Shown piece after piece: positions 33,295-45,337 of a stretch of 64,000 nucleotides of DNA. Source of the DNA: Drosophila miranda. Taxonomy: Eukaryota > Arthropoda > Insecta > Diptera > Drosophilidae. A program made the translations under genes and the position numbers. The stretch's first letter is position 1, and the number at the start of each line of letters is the position of its first letter. The notes below the pieces were generated by a model, which was not told the DNA's origin, searched no databases, and saw nothing but the letters and a program-made list of their open reading frames with translations. Location of the stretch: assembly GCF_003369915.1 (NCBI RefSeq), contig NC_046676.1, positions 20,814,001-20,878,000 on the forward strand, given 5' to 3'.

Positions 33295-36200
33295 CTTATT
33301 TCGCTAAAACCTCTTTTTACGCAAAATGCAATAAAAGCAAGTATTAAGAATACACCAGTTAAATAGAAAATTGATTGATAAAGCGTATAAAATTATGTGG
33401 GCATGGCTAAATGTTCTATATAGCTGGTAATATTCGTCGGAATATCAAAAACGAGGAATACGTAAAATAGAACTTGAATTCGTCAGTATATTTACGGTAC
33501 ATTTTTAAAATGAGACGGTATATTTTGGTATATTTCTAAGAGTCCGACCGTATATTTGATCGATAAGTTCACGGTAACACTGATAAGGTAAATAAATATT
33601 TCGTAAATAAATAAATTAATAGATCGCTAGATTTATCTAAATCTGGAGAGATTCAACTCCCTGCTACTGCTGAAGTGAACGCCGGATTGTCCTCTCCACA
33701 GATTTGTGACAACGAATCCAGCGGCCAAACTGACCAATCAGTCAAACAAAAAACCACGGAACATGTAAATAATGTTGAAAATGTTCGTAAAAATGTATAC
33801 TTACCACCTCATTGTATACAGGGGCAAACACAGAACTGCGCAGCAAGATGCCATATTCATCGCATTTATGGAGAGACACCCAATGATAGCCATAAACTAC
33901 CTCAAGGGTGATAAGCTGGCAGCTGAAGCCGCCTGGAAGCGGCTTTCAAAGGAGTTAAATAGCGTGGGTCCGCCTGTCAAAGAAGTTTGTGAGTGGAAAA
34001 GAGTAAGTGCCGAGCAATTGCGCTATGTTCCGTCATCTCACTTGGCTCTTGATAGGTATGGAAAGACTGGAAAAGCTGCATTCGTAAAAAGATTAACAAT
34101 AACAGGCTGGAAGATTCAAATGCCTGCGGCAAAGGCTCGCTGTATCAGGATACACTCACTGCTCTAGAGGATGCAGTGGCCGTGATCTGTGACTTGTATG
34201 ATAAGCACGACGAGGTCACAGCCACAGATGACGGTAAGATAAAAATATCAAGCCGCAAAAAATGTATGTACTATTTCTTTTTTATGTAAAGATGATGAGG
34301 AAGAAGATGACTGCTTCAGCCGGATCAATGACAGACATATCGGCGTGAAATTGGAGCGCACTAGCACTTCGCAAACTCCATCTGCCAAAAAGCGCAAGCT
34401 GGTTCAAAATGATGTAAATGAATTAGAAATTGAACACGAGAGCACGGTGCCGATTCTAATGGACATTGCAAAGGAGCTGCAGGACATGAATAGACAAACT
34501 CGCTTGAACGCCCAGCGCACAGAAGCCAATACGGACGCGCTTTTGGCTCTAGGCACACAGATCTCAGACCTAATGCAGCAACAGCTCAAGGAGCGCAAGC
34601 GTCTTAATGCTGTAATGGAGAAATTTGTTCACAAAATGGAAACAACCGACTAACTAGTTCCACTATTTTTATTATGGTTTTCTAAAGAAAATATTGAAAG
34701 TGTCCCTCAAGACCAAATGTTTGACCAGGAAAGCAAGATCTGTCCACTTTTTCAAACATTTAAGATTATTATAGTTAATGTAAACTAGGCGCATAATGGG
34801 GGAACCATGGGCATTTTTGAGAGATGTGAAACGCCGATTGGCCAAACGATAAAATAAACAATTTGTTTCCTTTGGCAAATATTTTGATACTCAACAGACA
34901 CGCAGTTGGTTTTGGCGGGAACCTTTTGAATTGAATTTTCTTGTCAAAATTGTGTAGTGTACTGTTTTTTAGTTCCAATATCGTTTCTGGGTCTTCCGTT
35001 CAACGGTTTCCGGGTCAGAGGCTCACGAATACAATTATTGATGAGCATATGAATGGGAAAATTATGCATTAATGACTATGAACTATACAATTTTTAAATA
35101 AGCTGCTTTTATAGTATTGCTAGTTAGGCTTGCGAAATGAAATAAAGTTCATATATATACAGTTGCACATATTTAATTTAAGTGCGTAGTGTAGAGCTGA
35201 ACTATAAACAATCCTTCGATTTGATCACAAGATTGGCCCAGGACTTGTCCACCTTTTCTGCTGATGAACTGGCCTGGATTATCGAGCACTGTGTGGATGG
35301 CATGCGACAGGGAGACGCCAAGTGCGTTGGTTGGAAGGATTTGTTGCCAGATTCACTGGCTCTGCTTTCGGCAACTCCACGTTTTATACTAAATGGGGTG
35401 GGAACCGATGGAACCGAGTATAGAAACAATACAGTGAAAAGTATATGTACCATGCGATGGCCGTCTTCAATCCTGACCCCCATTGCTGACATGTTCAAGT
35501 AAGTTGCGCCCATAGAATGCTAAAAAATTCTACTAAAATTTCCGTCTTTTTAGGGCCATAAATCTCAGCAACGGAGAAATTTTTACCGTATTAAATAAAT
35601 TCTCCGGGGCTCTGCAGGAGCTATCGCCAATGGAGCTACCAGCTCTGTGCTTCCAGCTCTTTTCCATGTGCCAAAATGCCTCACAACTGATTGTACCGCT
35701 GCTGGCATTGGAGAAGTATTTTCAACGCAATTACTATAAGCGCTTGTTCTCAGACATGAGCAGCAACTCTACAGATTTCGACAGCATAGGTTCGCCTAAT
35801 TATTTCAATAATTTACTGTATGTCTCTTTCTATAATTTGTTAATTTTTACCATCAGATCCATTTTCGGACAAAGAGCTGCGGGAGGCCGAAGAGACTATA
35901 CTCCATCATTTGAATTACTGTACTATGTATAAACTAACTGAGAAACATCTGGCCGTAATGTTGAGGGTGAATATGGGCTCTCCTAAATTGAATGAATTCT
36001 AATGTTAGTTTGTATTGGCAGAACTTCTCGCATTTGCCCGATGTCATTCTCACGCCATTCATGCTCAGCGCCATTATTTCGATGACAAGTGTGAATCGTG
36101 ATCCAGAATCTGCGCGCATCTCTCGATCCATTTTGCTGCCATTCTTGCGAAATGTCATAAAGAATAATGAAGAAGAGATAACTTTAGCAGACTACTCCGT

Positions 36201-36578
36201 TTGGTATCGTGATTCGTTACAGCGCAAACAAGTCGACTTGCAGCAGGTCTTAACGGTGCTCATAGATCAGAACAAAGATGGAAAAGATGTGATAACACCA
36301 GGACTAGTCCACCTAGTATTTTTTCTGCTTAAATCGCACTCGCCCAAAATGCATACTCTAGCAATTACTTTTTTAACAAAGTTCATTCGCAAACGTTTCA
36401 TCTTTGGGCAAGGCATCATTAGACTCCTCTCTGAGTGGATGATTGTACATCAAGATCAAAACCAGTTTTCGGGTTGGTATTGGATTCCCCATAATAATTC
36501 TTTAATAACTATGTATTTTTTCTAGAATGTTTAACACTATTAAGTGTAGCTGGTACACCGTCTCAGAATGCACTAAAT
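33265..36578 (+). repeat. Array unit U3 (3314 bp)
   Basis: Same structure and length as U2, with few substitutions; probably one of the most recent duplications together with U2 and the left part of U4. Confidence 0.95.
33772..34653 (+). CDS. Myb/SANT protein, U3 copy
   Basis: Exons 33772-34002, 34056-34233 and 34292-34653; 256 residues, intact, long C-terminal allele (KFVHKMETTD). Intron 2 differs only by GTAAGATA in place of GTAAGACA at its start. Confidence 0.75.
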
Positions 36579-36608
36579 GACCTATTTCGCTACTTGTTTT
36601 TTGTTTGA
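35182..36608 (+). pseudogene. FANCI: Headless FANCI fragment, U3 copy
   Basis: Exons 35182-35498, 35554-35789, 35857-35966, 36022-36472 and 36526-36608, all open and in phase. It keeps the histidine in NFSHLPDV where U2 has aspartate. Confidence 0.82.
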
Positions 36609-37085
36609 CTTATTTCGCTAAAACCTCTTTTTACGCAAAATGCAATAAAAGCAAGTATTAAGAATACACCAGTTAAATAGAAAATTGATTGATAAAGCGT
36701 ATAAAATTATGTGGGCATGGCTAAATGTTCTATATAGCTGGTAATATTCGTCGGAATATCAAAAACGAGGAATACGTAAAATAGAACTTGAATTCGTCAG
36801 TATATTTACGGTACATTTTTAAAATGAGACGGTATATTTTGGTATATTTCTAAGAGTCCGACCGTATATTTGATCGATAAGTTCACGGTAACACTGATAA
36901 GGTAAATAAATATTTCGTAAATAAATAAATTAATAGATCGCTAGATTTATCTAAATCTGGAGAGATTCAACTCCCTGCTACTGCTGAAGTGAACGCCGGA
37001 TTGTCCTCTCCACAGATTTGTGACAACGAATCCAGCGGCCAAACTGACCAATCAGTCAAACAAAAAACCACGGAACATGTAAATA

Positions 37086-37967
37086 ATGTTGAAAATGTTC
37101 GTAAAAATGTATACTTACCACCTCATTGTATACAGGGGCAAACACAGAACTGCGCAGCAAGATGCCATATTCATCGCATTTATGGAGAGACACCCAATGA
37201 TAGCCATAAACTACCTCAAGGGTGATAAGCTGGCAGCTGAAGCCGCCTGGAAGCGGCTTTCAAAGGAGTTAAATAGCGTGGGTCCGCCTGTCAAAGAAGT
37301 TTGTGAGTGGAAAAGAGTAAGTGCCGAGCAATTGCGCTATGTTCCGTCATCTCACTTGGCTCTTGATAGGTATGGAAAGACTGGAAAAGCTGCATTCGTA
37401 AAAAGATTAACAATAACAGGCTGGAAGATTCAAATGCCTGCGGCAAAGGCTCGCTGTATCAGGATACACTCACTGCTCTAGAGGATGCAGTGGCCGTGAT
37501 CTGTGACTTGTATGATAAGCACGACGAGGTCACAGCCACAGATGACGGTAAGATAAAAATATCAAGCCGCAAAAAATGTATGTACTATTTCTTTTTTATG
37601 TAAAGATGATGAGGAAGAAGATGACTGCTTCAGCCGGATCAATGACAGACATATCGGCGTGAAATTGGAGCGCACTAGCACTTCGCAAACTCCATCTGCC
37701 AAAAAGCGCAAGCTGGTTCAAAATGATGTAAATGAATTAGAAATTGAACACGAGAGCACGGTGCCGATTCTAATGGACATTGCAAAGGAGCTGCAGGACA
37801 TGAATAGACAAACTCGCTTGAACGCCCAGCGCACAGAAGCCAATACGGACGCGCTTTTGGCTCTAGGCACACAGATCTCAGACCTAATGCAGCAACAGCT
37901 CAAGGAGCGCAAGCGTCTTAATGCTGTAATGGAGAAATTTGTTCACAAAATGGAAACAACCGACTAA
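37086..37967 (+). CDS. Myb/SANT protein, U4 copy
   Basis: Exons 37086-37316, 37370-37547 and 37606-37967; 256 residues, intact, long allele. It appears identical to the U3 copy over the coding exons. Confidence 0.75.
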
Positions 37968-38689
37968 CTAGTTCCACTATTTTTATTATGGTTTTCTAAA
38001 GAAAATATTGAAAGTGTCCCTCAAGACCAAATGTTTGACCAGGAAAGCAAGATCTGTCCACTTTTTCAAACATTTAAGATTATTATAGTTAATGTAAACT
38101 AGGCGCATAATGGGGGAACCATGGGCATTTTTGAGAGATGTGAAACGCCGATTGGCCAAACGATAAAATAAACAATTTGTTTCCTTTGGCAAATATTTTG
38201 ATACTCAACAGACACGCAGTTGGTTTTGGCGGGAACCTTTTGAATTGAATTTTCTTGTCAAAATTGTGTAGTGTACTGTTTTTTAGTTCCAATATCGTTT
38301 CTGGGTCTTCCGTTCAACGGTTTCCGGGTCAGAGGCTCACGAATACAATTATTGATGAGCATATGAATGGGAAAATTATGCATTAATGACTATGAACTAT
38401 ACAATTTTTAAATAAGCTGCTTTTATAGTATTGCTAGTTAGGCTTGCGAAATGAAATAAAGTTCATATAGATACAGTTGCACATATATAATTTAAGCGCA
38501 TTATCATAAATATGAGCCTCTATATGTCACGATTTTACTATTTTTAAATATATTTAATTCTATAATTTATTTTAAACACCATGTCTAGCTCACACACCTT
38601 GCAAATTTGTATGCTTTTTATAGTATTTTCCAGTATTTTTCAAGACGCGCTATGGAGTTGCAGCAATGTAGAAATTTTAATTTTATAAG

Positions 38690-38925
38690 CAATAAAGTAA
38701 AAGGTGTCCTTAGAATGAAACAATCTTGTTGAGAGTAGATTCATCAATCGGATACAATTATTTTTTCAAGGATGGGGGTCCCAGCTAGCTAATAATATTG
38801 AACCGAATATAGAAAACGAGGAGTATGATGGAATCTGGTATATTATTGGTATGTTTTGAAAATGTGAAGTGTATTTCGGTATATTTCTGAGCAAGCCAGC
38901 TGGCGCGGATTTCGTTTTTGTTTAT
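38690..38925 (+). promoter_or_regulatory. FANCI upstream region, related to the Myb/SANT upstream region
   Basis: Collinear with 27,080-27,310: CAATAAA, CATCAAT, an AAAACGAGGA(G/A)TA block, and paired GGTATATTTC(T)(G/A)AG motifs close to the start. It ends about 35 bases before the FANCI ATG at 38,958. The two genes therefore share an old duplicated promoter segment or an unrecognised repeat. Confidence 0.5.
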
Positions 38926-38957
38926 TGTTTATTATTAAATTTGTTTATTGCGAAAAA

Positions 38958-39317
38958 ATGTCGTGGGATTCACTAGAGCTGCAGGTGCGAAAGTACGGCG
39001 AAAGAGGGCAGAGAGATGAACTGGAGTTGCTTATTAAAAATACTTCAGTAAAACAGGTAGGTCTCAAATTGTGTGTGCAAGGCATCAACAAGTCGTCCTT
39101 ACCATAGACGTGCAGCCTTCGTGCATTTCACCAGCACCGCGTCTGGCATGCCCCATCGACTAATGTTGTTTCATCAGTTAACAGACACTCTGAATGCCAC
39201 GATATCCCGAAGTGAAGGTATCAATTTCTGGAACTACTTTCTGCTCGCCTGCGACACTGAGAGCGAGGAGTCCAAGAAGAAACGTTTCGCGCTCGTCCAA
39301 TGTTTTATGGACTATTA
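38958..39317 (+). pseudogene. FANCI: FANCI 5' end (exon 1 and part of exon 2) in U4
   Basis: Exon 1 (38958-39056) starts with ATG and encodes 33 residues ending RDELELLIKNTSVKQ, matching human GDLTNLLQNQAVKG near residue 30. A GTAGGT donor follows. A second open stretch (to 39,317) ends SKKKRFALVQCFMD, comparable to the human segment RRRKIYTCCIQLV that directly precedes the part held by the other units. I could not find an acceptor that joins the two in phase within a normal intron length, so either the splice model or the copy is imperfect. The piece is cut off at 39,317 by fusion to the next unit. Confidence 0.65.
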
Positions 39318-39860
39318 AGTGTAGCTGGTACACCGTCTCAGAATGCACTAAATGACCTATTTCGCTACTTGTTTTTTGTTTGACTTATTTCGCTAAATCC
39401 TCTTTTTACGCAAAATGCAATAAAAGCAAGTATTAAGAATACACCAGTTAAATAGAAAATTGATTGATAAAGCGTATAAAATTATGTGGGCATGGCTAAA
39501 TGTTCTATATAGCTGGTAATATTCGTCGGAATATCAAAAACGAGGAATACGTAAAATAGAACTTGAATTCGTCAGTATATTTACGGTATATTTTTAAAAT
39601 GAGACGGTATATTTTGGTATATTTCTAAGAGTCCGACCGTATATTTGATCGATAAGTTCACGGTAACACTGATAAGGTAAATAAATATTTCGTAAATAAA
39701 TAAATTAATAGATCGCTAAATTTATCTAAATCTGGAGAGATTCAACTCCCTGCTACTGCTGAAGTGAACGCCGGATTGTCCTCTCCACAGATTTCTGACA
39801 ACGAATCCAGCGGCCAAACTGACCAATCAGTCAAACAAAAAACCACGGAACATGTAAATA

Positions 39861-41404
39861 ATGTTGAAAATGTTCGTAAAAATGTATACTTACCACCTCA
39901 TTGTATACAGGGGCAAACACAGAACTGAGCAGCAAGATGCCATATTCATCGCATTTATGGAGAGACACCCAATGATAGCCATAAACTACCTCAAGGGTGA
40001 TAAGCTGGCAGCTGAAGCCGCCTGGAAGCGGCTTTCAAAGGAGTTAAATAGCGTGGGTCCGCCTGTCAAAGAAGTTTGTGAGTGGAAAAGAGTAAGTGCC
40101 GAGCAATTGCGCTATGTTCCGTCATCTCACTTGGCTCTTGATAGGTATGGAAAGCCTGGAAAAGCTGCATTCGTAAAAAGATTAACAATAACAGGCTGGA
40201 AGATTCAAATGCCTGCGGCAAAGGCTCGCTGTATCAGGATACACTCACTGCTCTAGAGGATGCAGTGGCCGTGATCTGTGACTTGTATGATAAGCCCGAC
40301 AGAGTAGTCGAATCTCGTCCAAAGGCACGTCCTGAAATCTAACCGTTTGCAACTGCAGGACATCAAGACCGACCACGACGAGGTCACAGCCACAGATGAC
40401 AGAATGAATCTGATCTCTCAGCTTTATTTTACGTGGCGGTTCCTCAGGGAGGGATTTCAACCACGGCGTCTAATGTTTATTTGCAGCTTAGCCTCGATTA
40501 GTGCGATATATATACATATATCACGCCATCACGCAGCCACAGATGACATTAAAGTCAATGTGTTTTACGTGAACACCTGCCGTATTGGCTTTATCTCACG
40601 GTGCCAAGCACAGGATTAATTTAAGCGTCAATCAGCGCCCCGGTTCATCCGGTACCAGTTGAAGACAATCTGTTTTGGTCATGTCTTCCTCCCTGGTGTG
40701 GAGCGAGGCTATCTAAACCTCTGCTGATCTGTGGGTCACAGCACCAGGTTGTATAACGCAACTCCACGTCGAGCCCAAGCTCTACTCGCTTGAGTGTTAA
40801 CCACAACCACCACGAAGCTCCCCAAGGGGCCGCAACCAATAGCCAGGACGGAAACGAGTTCCGCGGGCCCTGGCTCCCGTGGTACCAGAATAAAGCCTCC
40901 GGTCAGGCTTCGTGCCAGAAGGACACTACCAATTTTGACTCCAAAACAGTTACGGGTTGGTGGCCCCAAAAGCCACAGATGACAGTAAGACAAAAATATC
41001 AAGCCGCAAAAAATGTATGTACTATTTCTTTTTTATGTAAAGATGATGAGAAAGAAGATGACTGCTTCAGCCGGATCAATGACAGACATATCGGCGTGAA
41101 ATTGGAGCGCACTAGCACTTCGCAAACTCCATCTGCCAAAAAGCGCAAGCTGGTTCAAAATGATGTAAATGAATTAGAAATTGAACACGAGAGCACGGTG
41201 CCGATGCTAATGGACATTGCAAAGGAGCTGCAGGACATGAATAGACAAACTCGCTTGAACGCCCAGCGCACAGAAGCCAATACGGACGCGCTTTTGGCTC
41301 TAGGCACACAGATCTCAGACCTAATGCAGCAACAGCTCAAGGAGCGCAAGCGTCTTAATGCTGTAATGGAGAAATTTGTTCACAAAATGGAAACAACCGA
41401 CTAA
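39861..41404 (+). pseudogene. Myb/SANT gene, U5 copy, disrupted
   Basis: Exon 1 (39861-40091) is open with one Ala-to-Glu change (HRTEQQ). Exon 2 starts normally at 40145 but is broken at about 40,296 by foreign sequence that brings a stop. Exon 3 (41043-41404) is intact. A new 204-codon frame (from about 40,790) fuses filler sequence to exon 3 in frame, which looks fortuitous. Confidence 0.75.
40296..40971 (+). other. Patchwork insertion in U5
   Basis: Three inserted segments (about 80, 134 and 423 bases) are separated and bounded by copies of GCCACAGATGACA at 40,389, 40,536 and 40,972, which is exon 2 end sequence. None of the filler matches other parts of the window that I can see. Its origin is unknown. 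Confidence 0.7.
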
Positions 41405-41418
41405 CTAGTTCCACTATT

Positions 41419-43388
41419 TATACCCGATACTCAAAATGAGTATTGGGGTATATTAGATTTGTGGTAAAAGTGGATGTGTGTAACGTCCAGAAGGAATCGT
41501 TTCCGACCCCATAAAGTATATATATTCTTGATCAGCATCAATAGCCGAGTCGATTGAGCCATGTCTGTCTGTCCGTCTGTCCGTCCCCTTCAGCGCCTAG
41601 TGCTCAAAGACTATAAGAGCTAGAGCAACGATGTTTTGGATCCAGACTTCTGTGATATGTCACTGCTACAAAAATATTTCAAAACTTCGCCCCGCCCACT
41701 TCCGCCCCCACAAAGGACGAAAATCTGTGGCATCCACATTTTTAAAGATACGATAAAGCCAAAAACGCAGAATCGTAAAGGATGACTATATGTTCTAGAG
41801 TGTAAAATCTCAACCAGATCGTATAATTATTATAGCCAGAATCAAGAAAACAATTTCATTCTTTCTCGCTCTGTCTCTCTCTAACACACAGGTTTCATGG
41901 TCGGTTTTGCCAATTGCAAAATATGAGTTCAAGGATCTCAGAACCTATAAGAGCCAGAGCAACCAAATTTGGTATCCACACTCCTGTGATATCGGACCTT
42001 GACCGTTTCGTGTCCAAATTTCGCCACACCCCCTTCCGCCCCCGCAAAGGACGAAAATCTGGGGCATCCACAAATCTCAGAGACTATTAAAGCTAGAGTA
42101 ACCAAATTTGGTATCCGCACTTCTGTTAGATCTCACTATAAAACGTATATCTCAGAATTTCGCCCCACCCCCTTCCGCCCCCACAAAGGACGAAAATCTG
42201 TGGCATCCACATTTTTAAAGATACGATAAAACCAAAAACGCAGAATCGTAGAGGATGACTATATGCTCTAGAGTGTAAAATCTCAACCAGATCGTATAAT
42301 TATTATAGCCAGAATCAAGAAAACAATTTCATTTTTTCTCGCTCTGTTTCATGTACGAAAATCTGGGGCATCCACAAATCTCAGAGACTATTAAGGCTAG
42401 AGTAACCAAATTTGGTATCCGCACTTCTGTTAGACCTCACTATAAAACGTATATCTCAGAATTTCGCCCCACCCCTTTCCGCCCCCACAAAGGACGAAAA
42501 TCTGTTGCATCCACAATATTGCAGATTCGAGAAAACTAAAAACGCAGAATCATAGATAATGACCATATCTATCAGATTGCTGAGTCTGGATCAGATCGGA
42601 TCATTTTTATACCCAAAAGGAACAAATCAATTTGCACTGGCTACGCAGCGCCCGACGTCACGCTCAGACTGATTTTCTGTCTCTCTCGCACGCACTCTTT
42701 GTCGTGTCGTTTAATATTAGCGGAATCAAGAAAACAAATTCATTCTTTCTCGCTCTGTTTCATGTACGAAAATCTGGGGCATCCACAAATCTCAGAGACT
42801 ATTAAGGCTAGAGTAACCAAATTTGGTATCCGCACTTCTGTTAGATCTCACTATAAAACGTATATCTCAGAATTTCGCCCCACCCCCTTCCGCCCCCACA
42901 AAGGACGAAAATCTGTTGCATCCACAATATTGCAGATTCGAGAAAACTAAAAACGCAGAATCATAGATAATGACAATATCTATCAGATTGCTGAATCTGG
43001 ATCAGATCGGATCATTTTTATACCCAAAAGGAACAAATCAATTTGCACTGGCTACGCAGCACCCGACGTCACGCTCAGACTGATTTTCTGTCTCTCTCGC
43101 ACGCACTCTTTGTCGTGTCGTTTAATATTAGCGGCGTCTGCCGGAGGAGAGCCATAATGACTAATCTGGATCAGATCGGATCATTTTTATACCCAAAAGG
43201 AACAAATCAATTTGCACTGGCTACGCAGCACCCGACGTCACGCTCAGACTGATTTTCTGTCTCTCTCGCACGCACTCTTTGTCGTGTCGTTTAATATTAG
43301 CGGCGTCTGCCGGAGGAGAGCCATAATGACTAATCGGGTATAACTGTAGAGTTGCGGTGTCCGCAGCAACTCACAACGTTCCCCCTCG
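41419..43388 (+). mobile_element. DINE-1/INE-1-type Helitron, U5 copy (about 1.97 kb)
   Basis: Begins TATACCCGATACTCAAAATG with a short palindrome (ATACTCAAAATGAGTAT), contains the family's CTGTCTGTCCGTCTGTCC stretch, and ends with a GC-rich hairpin (GAGTTGCGG, loop, CCGCAGCAACTC) followed by CCCCCTCG. The central part holds several diverged tandem repeats, including three copies of a block with GACGTCACGCTCAGACTG. There is no coding capacity; such elements depend on a Rep/helicase supplied elsewhere. The target is a run of five T in empty units and seven in total flank filled ones, so the exact ends are uncertain by two bases. Confidence 0.75.
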
Positions 43389-43910
43389 TTTTATTATGGT
43401 TTTCTAAAGAAAATATTGAAAGTGTCCCTCAAGACCAAATGTTTGACCAGGAAAGCAAGATCTGTCCACTTTTTCAAACATTTAAGATTATTATAGTTAA
43501 TGTAAACTAGGCGCATAATGGGGGAACCATGGGCATTTTTGAGAGATGTGAAACGCCGATTGGCCAAACGATAAAATAAACAATTTGTTTCCTTTGGCAA
43601 ATATTTTGATACTCAACAGACACGCAGTTGGTTTTGGCGGGAACCTTTTGAATTGAATTTTCTTGTCAAAATTGTGTAGTGTACTGTTTTTTAGTTCCAA
43701 TATCGTTTCTGGGTCTTCCGTTCAACGGTTTCCGGGTCAGAGGCTCACGAATACAATTATTGATGAGCATATGAATGGGAAAATTATGCATTAATGACTA
43801 TGAACTATACAATTTTTAAATAAGCTGCTTTTATACTATTGCTAGTTAGGCTTGCGAAATGAAATAAAGTTCATATATATACATATATATATTGCACATA
43901 TTTAATTTAA

Positions 43911-45337
43911 GTGCGTAGTGTAGAGCTGAACTATAAACAATCCTTCGATTTGATCACACGATTGGCCCAGGACTTGTCCACCTTTTCTGCTGATGAACTG
44001 GCCTGGATTATCGAGCACTGTGTGGATGGCATGCGACAGGGAGACGCCAAGTGCGTTGGTTGGAAGGATTTGTTGCCAGATTCACTGGCTCTGCTTTCGG
44101 CAACTCCACGTTTTATACTAAATGGGGTGGGAACCGATGGAACCGAGTATAGAAACAATACAGTGAAAAGTATATGTACCATGCGATGGCCGCCTTCAAT
44201 CCTGACCCCCATTGCTGACATGTTCAAGTAAGTTGCGCCCATAGAATGCTACAAAATTCTACTAAAATTTCCGTCTTTTTAGGGCCATAAATCTCAGCAA
44301 CGGAGAAATTTTTACCGTATTAAATAAATTCTCCGGGGCTCTGCAGGAGCTATCGCCAATGGAGCTACCAGCTCTGTGCTTCCAGCTCTTTTCCATGTGC
44401 CAAAATGCCTCACAACTGATTGTACCGCTGCTGGCATTGGAGAAGTATTTTCAACGCAATTACTATAAGCGCTTGTTCTCAGACATGAGCAGCAACTCTA
44501 CAGATTTCGACAGCATAGGTTCGCCTAATTATTTCAATAATTTACTGTGTGTCTCTTTCTATAATTTGTTAATTTTTACCATCAGATCCATTTTCGGACA
44601 AAGAGCTGCGGGAGGCCGAAGAGACTATACTCCATCATTTGAATTACTGTACTATGTATAAACTAACTGAGAAACATCTGGCCGTAATGTTGAGGGTGAA
44701 TATGGGCTCTCCTAAATTGAATGAATTCTAATGTTAGTTTGTATTGGCAGAACTTCTCGCATTTGCCCGATGTCATTCTCACGCCATTCATGCTCAGCGC
44801 CATTATTTCGATGACAAGTGTGAATCGTGATCCAGAATCTGCGCGCATCTCTCGATCCATTTTGCTGCCATTCTTGCGAAATGTCATAAAGAATAATGAA
44901 GAAGAGATAACTTTGGCAGACTACTCCGTTTGGTATCGTGATTCGTTACAGCGCAAACAAGTCGACTTGCAGCAGGTCTTAACGGTGCTCATAGATCAGA
45001 ACAAAGATGGAAAAGATGTGATAACACCAGGACTAGTCCACCTAGTATTTTTTCTGCTTAAATCGCACTCGCCCAAAATGCATACTCTAGCAATTACTTT
45101 TTTAACAAAGTTCATTCGCAAACGTTTCATCTTTGGGCAAGGCATCATTAGACTCCTCTCTGAGTGGATGATTGTACATCAAGATCAAAACCAGTTTTCG
45201 GGTTGGTATTGGATTCCCCATAATAATTCTTTAATAACTATGTATTTTTTCTAGAATGTTTAACACTATTAAGTGTAGCTGGTACACCGTCTCAGAATGC
45301 ACTAAATGACCTATTTCGCTACTTGTTTTTTGTTTGA
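43911..45337 (+). pseudogene. FANCI: Headless FANCI fragment, U5 copy
   Basis: Exons 43911-44227, 44283-44518, 44586-44695, 44751-45201 and 45255-45337, all open and in phase. It is preceded by the longer TATATACATATATATA variant upstream, shared with U7 and U9. Confidence 0.82.

Larger units (their letters stand above)
36579..39353 (+). repeat. Array unit U4 (2775 bp), variant with the FANCI 5' end
   Basis: Identical in layout to U3 up to about 38,496 (the AATTTAAG motif). It then continues into about 820 bases found nowhere else in the window: a spacer, a promoter-like block and FANCI exon 1-2 sequence. It rejoins the standard unit in exon 7 at TATTAAGTG (about 39,314). FANCI exons 3-6 are absent. 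Confidence 0.92.
39354..45307 (+). repeat. Array unit U5 (5954 bp), the longest
   Basis: A long-allele unit enlarged by a patchwork insertion in Myb/SANT exon 2 (about 40,296-40,971) and by a DINE-1 element of about 1.97 kb after the Myb/SANT stop (41,419-43,388). Confidence 0.92.

Noticed and set aside
40790-41404. 204-codon frame in U5 joining filler to Myb/SANT exon 3
   Set aside because: Created by the patchwork insertion; it lacks the DNA-binding domain and occurs in one unit only.
41938-43252. Short frames inside the DINE-1 element (e.g. with ENLGHPQISETIKARVTKFG)
   Set aside because: Repeated blocks of a non-coding Helitron-derived element; no Rep or helicase motifs.
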